From: Gordonia asplenii
Lineage (GTDB): Bacteria > Actinomycetota > Actinomycetes > Mycobacteriales > Mycobacteriaceae
Assembly (NCBI RefSeq): GCF_012933505.1
Contig: NZ_JABBNB010000006.1
Coordinates: forward strand, 124,001 to 188,000
DNA: 64,000 bases
Direction: 5' to 3'
Shown: positions 41,823 to 51,248 of the stretch, piece after piece
How positions within the stretch are numbered: position 1 is the first letter of the stretch
Layout of the letters: the number at the start of each line of letters is the position of its first letter
The notes under the pieces: model-generated
Databases searched by the model: none
What the model saw: the letters and a program-made list of their open reading frames with translations, nothing else
What the model was told of the DNA's origin: nothing
Position numbers and translations under genes: made by a program

Positions 41823-43070
41823 CTACCTCAAGGTTGTGCGGCGATGCTCCAGCAGTGCGGATAGTCGCTCGGTTGCGGCGTCGTCGAAACCAATCTCTCC
41901 GCATCGCCCGGGCCACGGCTCGAATGCTGCGACGAGGGTCGTCAGCATACGTTCGACGGCACGCGCGCGGAGACCGAGCCGTACGCCGGATTCGATGAAA
42001 TGTGTTCGGGTCAACCGATTCGCGCGTCCGTAGAGGTTCATTGCCATGGGATCGCGCCACCCGGAATACGGTTGAGTAGTGAGCAGGTCGTAGGCGGGTG
42101 TGGGTTGCCAGAAATCGTCGGGTGCGAAGATCGAGAGATTCTTGCCGTGCAAGTCGCCGTTGCCGATGAGCCACGAGAAGGCAACCGTGGTGAGTAGGTC
42201 GAGCGTTGCCGCCGCGGCTGAACCGCCGCCGTCGGCACACGCCCGTGCGAGTCCGGTGATTGCCTGCTCGGTCTTGAGTCGGTACTTCGCAGCCGGATAG
42301 AGGCCGAGCACCTGGCAGGCGTCTTCTTGGGCGATGGGATGAGTGTCGCCCTTCCGGTTTGTCGTGCGGTCGAAGCGGGTTACGAGTAGCGCGGTTCGCC
42401 CTTCGGTGTCGTGGACGACCTCGGTGTCGGCGGTGCGTAGTCCGCATGCTCGTGCGGCGGTCATGAAGAAGTGCTCGTTCTCGGCGATGCGCGGAAATTG
42501 GGGCGGGCCCAGTTTGAGGATGGCGGCACCGGATTTGGAGCGGGCAGTGGACGTCAGACGGCTCGTGGACACCTTTGGTTGTACGCCGCTGAGTGCCACC
42601 GGATCGACGTCGAGAGATACGGCCAGCAGCTCCGAAAGGGAGTGGAAGTCAACCTCTTTCGATACATCGACCGCAGGTTCGACGACCTCGGGCGTGGATC
42701 CGGTCGGTACCACCGTCACGTTGCCGATTGTGTCGCTGCCCACGGCGATGAGCAGTGTGAGGTGATCGTCGATGGAGGTTTTCGTCGAGGCCACGACAGC
42801 GCCGAGTCGCACTCCTTCGGGCAGTAGTCCGGCGAAGAACGCGGGCACGGCTCCCGCCGTTGTGACCACGGGGGTGGCGTCGCCTCCGGCGGGCAATGAC
42901 CACGACACCGAGTGGGTACGAACCGGGCCAGCCAGTTTGAGTTGCGTCGGGTCGTATCGGAAGGTGATTGTGTCGCGTTGCCCTCGCGTGAGGGTGGCGG
43001 CGTGCGTCCCGCTGATGAGTACATCCGCGGCGGGAACGTCTTTGAGGGCCGCGTAGTCGTCAATCGGCAT
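41823..43070 (-). CDS. hipA: HipA-family serine/threonine kinase toxin
   Basis: The 415-residue protein has the HipA N-terminal domain, the glycine-rich SGVQPKVS loop (about residue 165) and the catalytic core GNGDLHGKNLSIF (about residue 298), where the aspartate is the catalytic base. A DLLTTQPYSGW segment resembles the DFG-like metal-binding region. HipA kinases phosphorylate glutamyl-tRNA synthetase or related targets and cause growth arrest. The start overlaps the end of the antitoxin gene by 11 bases. Both catalytic motifs are intact, so the toxin is probably functional. Confidence 0.9.
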   Translation of the reverse strand: MPIDDYAALKDVPAADVLISGTHAATLTRGQRDTITFRYDPTQLKLAGPVRTHSVSWSLPAGGDATPVVTTAGAVPAFFAGLLPEGVRLGAVVASTKTSIDDHLTLLIAVGSDTIGNVTVVPTGSTPEVVEPAVDVSKEVDFHSLSELLAVSLDVDPVALSGVQPKVSTSRLTSTARSKSGAAILKLGPPQFPRIAENEHFFMTAARACGLRTADTEVVHDTEGRTALLVTRFDRTTNRKGDTHPIAQEDACQVLGLYPAAKYRLKTEQAITGLARACADGGGSAAAATLDLLTTVAFSWLIGNGDLHGKNLSIFAPDDFWQPTPAYDLLTTQPYSGWRDPMAMNLYGRANRLTRTHFIESGVRLGLRARAVERMLTTLVAAFEPWPGRCGEIGFDDAATERLSALLEHRRTTLR

Positions 43071-43329
43071 GGACGGATGGGGTTTCGGCCGAGGTCACGT
43101 CGACACGCATACCGAGGATGTCGGCAATGGCGATCAGTGATTCCAAACGAATTCCGCCGAGGCCGTGCTCGAGAGATTGGATGCTCGATCGCGACACTCC
43201 GCTGAGGTCGGCGAGGACCTGTTGGGTGAGGCCCAATTTGACGCGACGCTCGACTAGGTGGCTGCTTATGCGTGATATTTCAGGCGTAGCGGAGACGTGA
43301 GTCGACGAAGTTCTCCGCGGCCGTGGCAT
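43060..43329 (-). CDS. hipB: HipB-like antitoxin, XRE-family DNA-binding protein
   Basis: The 89-residue protein has one helix-turn-helix: KLGLTQQVLADLSGVSRSSI then QSLEHG (about 31-56). HipB dimers bind both the HipA kinase and operator DNA, repressing their own operon. AGGAG four bases before ATG 43329 fixes the start. Two inverted repeats with identical spacing lie upstream (43337 and 43399). It is transcribed first, with hipA overlapping. Confidence 0.88.
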   Translation of the reverse strand: MPRPRRTSSTHVSATPEISRISSHLVERRVKLGLTQQVLADLSGVSRSSIQSLEHGLGGIRLESLIAIADILGMRVDVTSAETPSVHAD

Positions 43330-43336
43330 GCTGCTC

Positions 43337-43360
43337 CTATGCTTTAAATTACAATCATAG
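43337..43360. promoter_or_regulatory. HipB operator candidate O1
   Basis: CTATGC, 12 bases, TCATAG. The site lies immediately upstream of hipB, in sequence that is AT-rich for this genome and probably includes the hipB -10 region. Confidence 0.55.
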
Positions 43361-43398
43361 TACCACGAAAAGTGTGCAAGGGGGCCGAATTTTCGGGC

Positions 43399-43422
43399 CT
43401 ATGCCTGGTATTCCACGCATAG
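43399..43422. promoter_or_regulatory. HipB operator candidate O2
   Basis: CTATGC, 12 bases, GCATAG: a perfect inverted repeat with the same geometry as O1, centred 62 bases away, about six helical turns. Confidence 0.55.
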
Positions 43423-43463
43423 TGAGCTGGGCTGTCTTGTCGATCTTGTGGAAGGGACTCCGA

Positions 43464-43799
43464 TTACGACGGTAAGGCGATCCCCAGCGCCCCTTCGACG
43501 AACCTCGTGACCGCTGGAACCGCGTCGTCGAGCGTCGACTCGCTGCCCGAGCGCGCCTGAGCGCGCAGAACCGCGGGCGTGGCGTCGACGACGATCAGCG
43601 ACAGCATCTCGCCGGTGGTGGGTTCGCAGACGGCCCAGGTGAATCGAGTCTCGTCGGCCCAGCCGCGGGCAGCGGAGACGACGAATCCGGCCGGATCACC
43701 TATCCCGAGGTCGGTGAGCGCGGGGACGTCGGTGACGCGTTCGTCGTCACGCAATGCCCGCAGATACCACGCCCCGGCGTTGATCTCGACCGGTTCCAT
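43464..43799 (-). CDS. Small conserved-looking protein, GNAT-N-terminus-like
   Basis: The 111-residue protein begins with AWYLRALRDDERVTDVPALTDLGI, a pattern like the N-terminal strand and helices of GNAT acetyltransferases. It lacks the acetyl-CoA loop (RxxGxG/A), so it is not a functional GNAT by itself. The middle contains FTWAVCEPTTGEML. It starts 11 bases after accA3 on the same strand and is likely co-transcribed. Function unknown; it may be a truncated acetyltransferase or a structural relative. Confidence 0.6.
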   Translation of the reverse strand: MEPVEINAGAWYLRALRDDERVTDVPALTDLGIGDPAGFVVSAARGWADETRFTWAVCEPTTGEMLSLIVVDATPAVLRAQARSGSESTLDDAVPAVTRFVEGALGIALPS

Positions 43800-43810
43800 C
43801 GTCGTGCGGA

Positions 43811-45598
43811 CTACTTGATCTCGAGCAGGACGGTGCCCTGGGTGACGGCGGCGCCGGCCTCGACTGCGAGTCCGGTGATCACACCCGCCTTGTGTGCGTT
43901 GACCGGGTTCTCCATCTTCATCGCTTCGAGCACGACCACCAGATCGCCTTCGGCGACTTCCTGTCCCTCCTCGACGGCGACCTTGACCACGGTGCCCTGC
44001 ATGGGTGCGGCGACGCTGTCGCCGGAGGCCGCGGCGCCGCCGCCCTTCTTGCGGGTACGCGCCTTCGGCTTCTTGCGGACGACGCCGTTGCTCGACGCAC
44101 CGCCGGAGCCCAGCGCGAGGTCACCGGGCAGCGACACCTCGACGCGTCGGCCCCCGACCTCGACGATCACCGTCTGGCGCGGTGCGTTGTCGTCTTCGTC
44201 GATCGCTTCGCCACCGGTGTAGGGCTGGATCGGGTTGTCCCAGTCGGTTTCGATCCACTTGGTGTAGACGTCGAACTTCTCACCGTCGCCGATGAACGCC
44301 GGGTTCTCCACGATGTGGCGGTGGAACGGGATGACCGTCGCCAGACCCTCGACCTCGAACTCGCGCAACGCACGCGACGCCCGCTGCAGAGCCTGGTCGC
44401 GGTTCTCACCGGTGACGATCAGCTTGGCCAGCATCGAGTCGAACTGGCCGCCGATGACGTCGCCCTGGCGGACGCCGGAGTCGACACGCACGCCCGGGCC
44501 CGACGGCTCGCGATACACCGACACCGGGCCGGGTGCGGGCAGGAAGCCGCGGCCGGCGTCCTCGCCGTTGATGCGGAACTCGAAGGCGTGGCCACGCGGA
44601 GTGGGGTCTTCGGTGATGGAGAGGGCGAGCCCTTCGGCGATGCGGAACTGCTGACGCACCAGGTCGATGCCCGCGGTCTCCTCGGTGACCGGGTGCTCCA
44701 CCTGCAGCCGGGTGTTGACCTCCAGGAACGAGACGGTGTCGCCCTGCACGAGGTATTCGACGGTGCCCGCGCCGTAGTAGCCGGCCTCGCGGCAGATGGC
44801 CTTGGCCGAGCTGTGGATCCGCGCGCGCTGGTCATCGGTCAGGAACGGTGCCGGTGCCTCTTCGACGAGCTTCTGGAAGCGGCGCTGCAGCGAACAGTCG
44901 CGGGTACCGGCAACCACGACGTTGCCGTGCTGGTCGGCGATGACCTGCGCTTCGACGTGGCGTGCCTTGTCCAGGTACTGCTCGACGAAGCACTCGCCGC
45001 GACCGAAGGCCGCGATCGCCTCGCGGGTGGCGGACTCGAACAGCTCGGGGATCTCTTCGATGGTGTGGGCGACCTTCATGCCGCGACCGCCACCGCCGAA
45101 TGCGGCCTTGATGGCGACCGGAACGCCGTACTCCTTGGCGAACTCGACGACCTCGGACGCATCGGCGACCGGGTCCTTGGTGCCCGCGGCCATCGGTGCG
45201 CTGGCGCGTTCGGCGATGTGACGGGCGGTCACCTTGTCACCGAGGTCGCGGATGGACTGCGGCGAGGGGCCGATCCAGATCAGCCCGGCGTCGATGACGG
45301 CCTGGGCGAAGTCGGCGTTCTCGGACAGGAAGCCGTAGCCGGGGTGAATGGCGTTGGCGCCCGACTTCGCCGCGGCGTCGAGGATCTTGTCGAAGACGAG
45401 GTACGACTCGGCGGAGGTCTGGCCTCCGAGTGCGAAGGCCTCGTCGGCCAGCTGCACGAACAGCGCATCGGCGTCGGGCTCGGCGTAGACCGCCACGCTG
45501 GCGATTCCGGCATCGCGCGCCGCGCGGATCACGCGCACCGCAATCTCGCCGCGGTTGGCGATGAGGACCTTCGTGATCGCTGCTTGTTCAGTGGGCAC
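43811..45598 (-). CDS. accA3: Acetyl/propionyl/long-chain acyl-CoA carboxylase alpha chain (biotin carboxylase + BCCP)
   Basis: The 595-residue protein is very similar to M. tuberculosis AccA3. [20 protein letters not shown] opens the biotin carboxylase domain, [15 protein letters not shown] is the ATP-grasp loop, [18 protein letters not shown] the active site, and [10 protein letters not shown] the biotinylation site near the C-terminus. It carboxylates biotin and serves several beta subunits, including AccD5 at 56606, to make malonyl- and methylmalonyl-CoA for fatty and mycolic acids. GTG 45598 with AGGAG five bases upstream is preferred over the frame from 45646. It is the left edge of the conserved acc neighbourhood. 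Confidence 0.95.
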   Translation of the reverse strand: MPTEQAAITKVLIANRGEIAVRVIRAARDAGIASVAVYAEPDADALFVQLADEAFALGGQTSAESYLVFDKILDAAAKSGANAIHPGYGFLSENADFAQAVIDAGLIWIGPSPQSIRDLGDKVTARHIAERASAPMAAGTKDPVADASEVVEFAKEYGVPVAIKAAFGGGGRGMKVAHTIEEIPELFESATREAIAAFGRGECFVEQYLDKARHVEAQVIADQHGNVVVAGTRDCSLQRRFQKLVEEAPAPFLTDDQRARIHSSAKAICREAGYYGAGTVEYLVQGDTVSFLEVNTRLQVEHPVTEETAGIDLVRQQFRIAEGLALSITEDPTPRGHAFEFRINGEDAGRGFLPAPGPVSVYREPSGPGVRVDSGVRQGDVIGGQFDSMLAKLIVTGENRDQALQRASRALREFEVEGLATVIPFHRHIVENPAFIGDGEKFDVYTKWIETDWDNPIQPYTGGEAIDEDDNAPRQTVIVEVGGRRVEVSLPGDLALGSGGASSNGVVRKKPKARTRKKGGGAAASGDSVAAPMQGTVVKVAVEEGQEVAEGDLVVVLEAMKMENPVNAHKAGVITGLAVEAGAAVTQGTVLLEIK

Positions 45599-45744
45599 TT
45601 GATCTCCTGGACATGTAGTGACACTGCGCCGGGTGACGCACAACACCTGATACTAGCGGGGCGGCATCGACGCCTTCCGGCAACCCCCGAACGATTGCTC
45701 GGTCTGTCTTTTCGCGAATCATTTCGGCTGGTCGGTGCGGGTGG

Positions 45745-47178
45745 TCAGGTCGAATAGGTCGACGCGTCGCCGATCTCGGCGATCAGCCGGCCGAACTCGT
45801 CGAGGTAGCGCAGCACATCGTCGGTCATCGGCGAGTCGCCGGGATAACGGGCCGACAGCCGCAGCCCCGACGGTGTGCGGTTGACCCAGATGTAGAGCTC
45901 GTCGGGTGCGTAGGCGTGTGACCGCAGGACCGTCGCGCGCCCGGCGTCGGCCTCGCGGGCTCCCGGGGCGTAACGGGTGTCGAGAATCGACACGACGAAC
46001 CGCGGTGCACCGGTGATGCCGAGCAGATCGGCGACCCGCAGGAACGGGAGCGACGCCGCCGGCTTGGTACGGCGCAATTCTTTGGCGGCCCGGGCGACGG
46101 CGTGGTCGAAGGTGGGGTCGTCGGAGGTGTCCAGCGAGAACGGCGCCAGGGCCACGAACCAGCCGAGCGAGCCGAGCCACCGTTCCTCGTGGCGCGTGTG
46201 CCGCGGCATGATGACCCGGAAGTCGTTGAGGCCCAACGCCCGACGATAGGCGACGGCGAGTGCGGCCATGATGCCGACCTGGAGGTTTCCACCGGCTTCG
46301 GCGACGACCGCGGTGAATCGGTTGGTCTGCTCGTCGTCGGCGACCTCGGCGGTCAGCGACGCCTGCGGTGTGGGTGCGGCGTCGGCGGAGGCCCGCCGAA
46401 TGCCGAACGCGGGCAGTTCGGTGGCGCCCTGCAGGAACGCCGACCACACCGTCAGCGCGGGATGCGTGGCGTCGGCGGCGTCGGCGGTACGACGCTCCTG
46501 AGCGCTGAAGTCTACATAGCTGCCAACCGAAATGAGTTGTGGCGGTTCAGGATTGGGATTGACGGCGACGCGTGACATGGCCTTGTCGCGGTTGGCGCGA
46601 TACAACTCGACCAATTCGTGTTGCGACATGATGAGCGAGTAGCCGTCGAGCAACGAGTGGTCGGCGGCGAACAACAGGGTGAACGTGCCCTCCCGGGCCA
46701 CCGTCGCAAAGACGTACGCGGGCCATCGGGTGGGTGCCGTGGCGCGGTCGAACGAACCGGCGATCTGCTCGATCAGCAGGTCGGGTGAGGAATACCAGCC
46801 GATGCGGCCCATCTTCAACTTGACCGCACCGGGCGCGACGCTGACACGACGCAGTCCCTCCCCGGTGGATCCTTCGCCCCGGATCACCACGTGACTGCGC
46901 AGCACCTCGTGCCGGTCGATCCACTCGGTCAGCGCGGCGCGGATCGCGGGCACCGACATCGGCTCGTCGAACTCGATCGCCAAGCCCAACCACGATTCGC
47001 GGCCGCCTTCGGTGCCGGTCGCCCGATAGTGCGCGATCGCGCCGCGCAGGTGGGCCTCGTGATTATGCGAGGTCAGCCGCGAATCGCTGTGCCATTCGTC
47101 GCGCGGCGGAGTGATCGGGGTCCACTCGACCAGTGCACCGGGCGCGACGGTGTCTTCGAGGATCTGGATGAACCTCAT
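45745..47178 (-). CDS. PapA-like condensation-fold acyltransferase 1
   Basis: The 477-residue protein has the two-lobed condensation fold used by mycobacterial PapA acyltransferases. LLFAADHSLLDGYSLIM (about residue 165) contains the catalytic H-x3-DG motif, with the first histidine of HHxxxDG replaced by Asp. SLGWFVALAPF and ELYIWVNRTPSG in the second half are PapA-like. It probably transfers a fatty acyl group to a glycolipid hydroxyl. ATG 47178 (MRFIQILEDT) is used because the residues upstream are Arg/Pro-rich and unlike the family. It resembles the two proteins at 49827 and 51245. No polyketide synthase or MmpL gene is in the window. Confidence 0.82.
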   Translation of the reverse strand: MRFIQILEDTVAPGALVEWTPITPPRDEWHSDSRLTSHNHEAHLRGAIAHYRATGTEGGRESWLGLAIEFDEPMSVPAIRAALTEWIDRHEVLRSHVVIRGEGSTGEGLRRVSVAPGAVKLKMGRIGWYSSPDLLIEQIAGSFDRATAPTRWPAYVFATVAREGTFTLLFAADHSLLDGYSLIMSQHELVELYRANRDKAMSRVAVNPNPEPPQLISVGSYVDFSAQERRTADAADATHPALTVWSAFLQGATELPAFGIRRASADAAPTPQASLTAEVADDEQTNRFTAVVAEAGGNLQVGIMAALAVAYRRALGLNDFRVIMPRHTRHEERWLGSLGWFVALAPFSLDTSDDPTFDHAVARAAKELRRTKPAASLPFLRVADLLGITGAPRFVVSILDTRYAPGAREADAGRATVLRSHAYAPDELYIWVNRTPSGLRLSARYPGDSPMTDDVLRYLDEFGRLIAEIGDASTYST

Positions 47179-47322
47179 CGGGCGCTGGGCCGGTGACGAC
47201 GGACAACGGACACCTGCGCGCTCCGATCTGAGGGGGTCTGGACATGCGGGTGCGACGCCGAGGGCGCGGCGGACACTGTTCATCCAACCAGGTCGGACAA
47301 TCCGGTGTGACCGTGACGTGCG

Positions 47323-48351
47323 TTATCGGCGTCGGACGGTGCGCCGCCGGGTGACGACGAGCAGGACCGCGGTGGTCGCCAGGACCGCGAGAACGATCCC
47401 GACGGCGGTCAGGAACGGCCCGGCCATCACGCCGAAGATCCGCACGTCTTCGTCGGCGTAGGTGACTTGGGCAACGGGGTCGTCCGTCGGGGCACGGGCG
47501 AATTCGAAGTCGGTCGTGATGGTGTCCGGACGCGCAACAGCGGTGGTGATCTTGGTCAGGTAGGCGTCGTCGATCCGGCCGGCGTAGACGGTGGTGACCG
47601 ACTGCCCGGCAGCGTCGGCGTCGATGCGCTGCTGGCGATGCTCGGCGACGACGTAGGTGGTCACGTATTGCGGCGCGTCGGCCACCGCCGACATGCGCAT
47701 CGGGTACACGAGGCTGCTGGAGTCGAAGGTCAGGCGGATCGGATCGAGGGGCCCGGACAGTGGCGTGGGCGACGCGAGTTTGAGCGCGACGAACGACCAG
47801 TGTTGCCCGACGTACGGGGCCAGCGCGCGGACGAGCTTGGGTTGGAGTCGGTATCCGTTGTCCGACAGCCACTTTCGGATGCCGTCGACGTCGCCGCCGG
47901 CGAGCACGGCGGCCTCGAGCGGGCCGAGGGTGACTCGTTGCACGACGGTCGGGGCGCCGGTCGACGCACCGCCGGGCGGTGCCGCGCCTGCCGTCACGCC
48001 ATCGGTGTCCGACGACGGGATCCACCAATGCGTGCGGGTCTCGACGCGGGGCGCGCTGATCTCGTCGTAGCGGGTGAATGTGGCGGCGTCGCCGGCCGAG
48101 ACGGTGGCCGGGGCGGGCGTGGGGACCAGCAGCGCGGCGTCGGGCGCCACCGACGTCATCGACAAGCGCATGTCGATGGTTTCGCGATCGCCGCGTTTCG
48201 ACAGTATCGAAGTCTCGCTGTGCACCCGCGCGGTCGCGTCGTTGCTGGCGATCCCGCCGCATGCGCACGCCGACGCCGGGGAGGTGAGCAGCAGCGCCGG
48301 CAGGGCGAGGAGCAGCGCGACGGACAGTCGGAACAGGCGGCTGGTGACCAT
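47323..48351 (-). CDS. DUF2330-type secreted, membrane-anchored protein
   Basis: The 342-residue protein starts with a signal peptide (hydrophobic 8-26, ending SPASACACGG), contains a long extracytoplasmic beta-rich part, and ends with one transmembrane helix and a short Arg-rich tail (RRRTVRRR). The CACGG start of the mature protein and overall shape fit DUF2330. GAAGG is six bases before ATG 48351. Function unknown. It lies 35 bases downstream of the sufE-like gene on the same strand and may share its transcript. Confidence 0.75.
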   Translation of the reverse strand: MVTSRLFRLSVALLLALPALLLTSPASACACGGIASNDATARVHSETSILSKRGDRETIDMRLSMTSVAPDAALLVPTPAPATVSAGDAATFTRYDEISAPRVETRTHWWIPSSDTDGVTAGAAPPGGASTGAPTVVQRVTLGPLEAAVLAGGDVDGIRKWLSDNGYRLQPKLVRALAPYVGQHWSFVALKLASPTPLSGPLDPIRLTFDSSSLVYPMRMSAVADAPQYVTTYVVAEHRQQRIDADAAGQSVTTVYAGRIDDAYLTKITTAVARPDTITTDFEFARAPTDDPVAQVTYADEDVRIFGVMAGPFLTAVGIVLAVLATTAVLLVVTRRRTVRRR

Positions 48352-48386
48352 GGCGAACCTTCGTCGGCGGGTGCGGCTGCGGTGGA

Positions 48387-48806
48387 TCAGTGGCCCTGCG
48401 CGGCCTGCCGCTTGATACGGGCCAGCATTCCGGCCATCCCGTTCAAGCGCAGCGGGGACACCACCGCGCCCAGACCGAGGTCGAAGTAGAAGTCGCTGGG
48501 CACCGCTGCGATCACCTCGGCGGACTGCCCGTCGAGACCCTGATGCAGAATCGCCGCGAAGCCGCGCGTCGTCGGCGATTCCTGCGGCGCGCTGAAATAC
48601 ACGCGCACCGCGTCGCGGTCGGCGGCGTCGACCGACAGGAATACCGGCGACTGGCATTCGGGTACCGGTTCCATCGACTCCTGGGTGAGGTGGTCGGGCA
48701 GCGGCGGGAGCTCCTCGGCGAATTCGAGGAGCAGCGTCACCTTGTCCGAATCACCAAGTGCGGCAAAGTCGTCGACGATTTCCGCGAGCTCGGGTGGCAA
48801 CGACAT
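48387..48806 (-). CDS. SufE-like sulfur acceptor protein
   Basis: The 139-residue SufE-family protein has the active cysteine in [10 protein letters not shown] (about residue 51), and [20 protein letters not shown] plus MAGMLARIK toward the end, as in Rv3284 and other SufE proteins. It accepts persulfide sulfur from a cysteine desulfurase or, given its partner, from the sulfurtransferase encoded upstream. ATG 48806 shares one base with the sseA stop (TGATG), so translation is coupled. Confidence 0.9.
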   Translation of the reverse strand: MSLPPELAEIVDDFAALGDSDKVTLLLEFAEELPPLPDHLTQESMEPVPECQSPVFLSVDAADRDAVRVYFSAPQESPTTRGFAAILHQGLDGQSAEVIAAVPSDFYFDLGLGAVVSPLRLNGMAGMLARIKRQAAQGH

Positions 48807-49702
48807 CAGGCTTTGGCCGGGGCGTCGCCCGGCTCCTCGCCGACGGCGATCGGGACGCGCACGCGATTGCCCCACTCGGTCCACGAGCCGTCGTAGTTGC
48901 GGACCCGCTCGAAGCCGAGCAGATGCGTCAGCACGAACCAGGTGTGGCTGGAGCGCTCACCGATGCGGCAGTAGGCGATCGTGGGGGTCGCGGCGTCGAA
49001 GGCGCCGTAGATCTCGTCGAGTTCGGCGCGCGAACGGAACCGGCTGTCGGGGGCGGCCGCCTTGGCCCACGGGATGGACACCGCGGTCGGGATGTGGCCG
49101 CCGCGTAGGGCGCCTTCCTGCGGATAGTCGGGCATGTGGGTGCGCTCACCGGTGTACTCCTGCGGCGAGCGGACGTCGATCAGCGGCTGCGTGCCGAGCG
49201 AATCGAGGACCTGGTCGGCGTAGGCACGGATCAGCGCGTCATTGCGCTCGACGACGGGATAGTTCGACCGCGGGTATTCCGGAACGTCGAAGGACATGTC
49301 GCGGTCCTCGGCGACCCAGGCGTCGCGCCCGCCGTCGAGCAGGCGGACGTCGGGGTGGCCGAACAGGGTGAACACCCACAGCGCGTAGGCGGCCCACCAG
49401 TTGGACTTGTCGCCGTAGATGACGACCGTGTCGTCGCGGCTGATGCCCTTGGAGCTCATCAGCTCGGCGAACCGCGCGCCGTCGATGTAGTCGCGGGTGA
49501 CCGGATCGTTGAGGTGCAGATGCCAGTCGACCTTCTGCGCGGTGGGGATGTGTCCGATGTCGTAGAGCAGCACGTCCTCGTCGGACTCGATGATCCTCAG
49601 GCCCGGGGTCCCGATGTGCGCCGACAGCCACTGCGAGGTGACCAGCCGTTCCGGGTGGGCGTAGTCGGCAAAACTCGGGTTGGGGTCGGTCTCGACGGGC
49701 AC
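48806..49702 (-). CDS. sseA: Thiosulfate/3-mercaptopyruvate sulfurtransferase
   Basis: The 298-residue protein has two rhodanese domains. The N-terminal one has [19 protein letters not shown], and the C-terminal one has [16 protein letters not shown], where the cysteine in the CRIGER loop is catalytic. The closest relative is M. tuberculosis SseA. A GTG at 49702 is chosen as start because GGGAG sits six bases upstream and the protein then begins like SseA; the ATG at 49717 has no site. It moves sulfur from thiosulfate or mercaptopyruvate to acceptors. It is paired with the SufE-like gene exactly as in mycobacteria. Confidence 0.94.
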   Translation of the reverse strand: MPVETDPNPSFADYAHPERLVTSQWLSAHIGTPGLRIIESDEDVLLYDIGHIPTAQKVDWHLHLNDPVTRDYIDGARFAELMSSKGISRDDTVVIYGDKSNWWAAYALWVFTLFGHPDVRLLDGGRDAWVAEDRDMSFDVPEYPRSNYPVVERNDALIRAYADQVLDSLGTQPLIDVRSPQEYTGERTHMPDYPQEGALRGGHIPTAVSIPWAKAAAPDSRFRSRAELDEIYGAFDAATPTIAYCRIGERSSHTWFVLTHLLGFERVRNYDGSWTEWGNRVRVPIAVGEEPGDAPAKA

Positions 49703-49826
49703 GGATGTCTCCCACATCTGCTCGGGTGAAGCTCTCGGGCTGTGAAACGTTCGGCTGGCCTGGAGCGGGTGCCCCCGGCGGAACCCCTTCAGCATACTCA
49801 GTGGGTGTGACGATTTCGGTCACGAC

Positions 49827-51248
49827 CTATCCCGCCGCGAATTCCCGCATTCTGCGCACGAACCCATCGAAGTAAGTGGCCGTCGACGCCCGCGCCGCGG
49901 CGGTCGCCGGGATCTGGGCCGCGAGGTCGACGCCGGACTCGTAGCGGTTGATCCACATGTTCGCGTTGCGGGTGGGTCCCAGGCCGGCGAACGCCTCGGC
50001 GGCCCGCATCGCCGGGTCGTTTCGGTTGGGCATCTTGCGGAAGTCGATCGTCGAGACCATTTGCGGCGCACCGGCTTCGGGGTGGTAGCGGCCCTCTTCG
50101 GCGAGGATCGCCAGCGCGGCGTGCACCGGCAGCGTCGACAGTTCGCGCGCCTGGCGGACCGCGGCTGCCGCGGTGTGCACCAGCTCGTCGATCGGCCCGT
50201 GCGGGTCGTGAGTGAAGGCGACCGGCGCGAAATTGCACAGCCAGCCCTGCGTACGGGCCTGCGACGGGGTGCGGGTGGCCAGCACCGTCGCGGTGAAATA
50301 GGAAGTGCGGCCGGTCAATTCGTACTCGGTGGCCGCGAGGCTGGCATAGACGACCGCGGTGAAGCCGACCCCGAGGCAATCGGCCCGACGATCGACTGCG
50401 GCCGCCTGCTCCGCGGTGAGTACGTCACGATGTACCCGGGTGCCGGCGACAGGCTCGTCGTCGACCAGCCCGAGGTCGAGCGGGAACCGCGGTACTGTCC
50501 CGTCGGTGGACGCGAACAGTTTGCGCCACACGTCGATTCGCGGGTCGTCGGGCGACGCGATGGCCGCCCGGGCCTGCTCGCTCGCCACGAAGTCGAGGAA
50601 GCTGGCCGCCGGCGGCAGCGCCGGGCGGGTGGCGTCGAGACGACGACGGTAGAGCTGGACGATCTCATCGATGGCGAGCATCTGCGAATATCCGTCGCTG
50701 TGCGCGTGGTCGGAGCCGAAATAGAGGGCGAAGCCGTCGCCCCCGTCGGCGGCGCCGAACGTGAACCCCGGCATGCGGTCGTAACCGGTCGACGTCTCGA
50801 TGTGCTCGACGATGTGGTCGACGAGCGCATGCCCGAGCCTGCTCGCGCCGACGTTGGCGGTGGCGAATTCGATTGCGGCGGGCGGCACGAGATAGCGGAT
50901 CGGGCCGTCGTCGGTCATCTCGAAGAAACAGCGCAACTCGTCGTGGCGCCGGACGAAGTCGGTGAGCGCCTCGGCCATGGCTGAACGGTTCAGCCGCTGC
51001 GGAACCCAGGTCACGACGCCGGTGACCGCCGTATTGCGCGCCACGACTGCCGAGTCACGGTGCGCCGAAGCGTTTTCGGCAGCGGCCGCGACGATGTGGT
51101 CGACCTGCAGGAACGACGGCCCGATCGGGTGCCGGCTCGCCGTCGTGCGGACCCACTCGGGATTGTTCAGCCGCCATTCGACGAGTTCGCCACCGCGCGG
51201 AATGCCGCGGGTGAGCGGGTTCTCGACGGTGATAGCCGGGTTGGTCAT
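49827..51248 (-). CDS. PapA-like condensation-fold acyltransferase 2
   Basis: The 473-residue protein is of the same family as its neighbours. YFGSDHAHSDGYSQM (about residue 180) carries the H-x3-DG catalytic motif. GWLCNFAPVAF and MWINRYESG are PapA-like positions of the C-terminal lobe. It is predicted to be a cytosolic acyltransferase making acylated trehalose or a similar cell-envelope lipid. Its ATG overlaps the stop of the gene at 51245 by four bases, so the two are coupled and may work sequentially on one acceptor. Confidence 0.83.
   Translation of the reverse strand: MTNPAITVENPLTRGIPRGGELVEWRLNNPEWVRTTASRHPIGPSFLQVDHIVAAAAENASAHRDSAVVARNTAVTGVVTWVPQRLNRSAMAEALTDFVRRHDELRCFFEMTDDGPIRYLVPPAAIEFATANVGASRLGHALVDHIVEHIETSTGYDRMPGFTFGAADGGDGFALYFGSDHAHSDGYSQMLAIDEIVQLYRRRLDATRPALPPAASFLDFVASEQARAAIASPDDPRIDVWRKLFASTDGTVPRFPLDLGLVDDEPVAGTRVHRDVLTAEQAAAVDRRADCLGVGFTAVVYASLAATEYELTGRTSYFTATVLATRTPSQARTQGWLCNFAPVAFTHDPHGPIDELVHTAAAAVRQARELSTLPVHAALAILAEEGRYHPEAGAPQMVSTIDFRKMPNRNDPAMRAAEAFAGLGPTRNANMWINRYESGVDLAAQIPATAAARASTATYFDGFVRRMREFAAG

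Noticed and set aside
41719..42447. Upstream extension of the TrmO-like frame
   Set aside because: It lies within hipA in another frame of the same strand and is Arg-rich. The family begins at the GTG at 41718.
43464..43799. Functional GNAT acetyltransferase
   Set aside because: The acetyl-CoA pyrophosphate-binding loop and the C-terminal half of the fold are missing in 111 residues.
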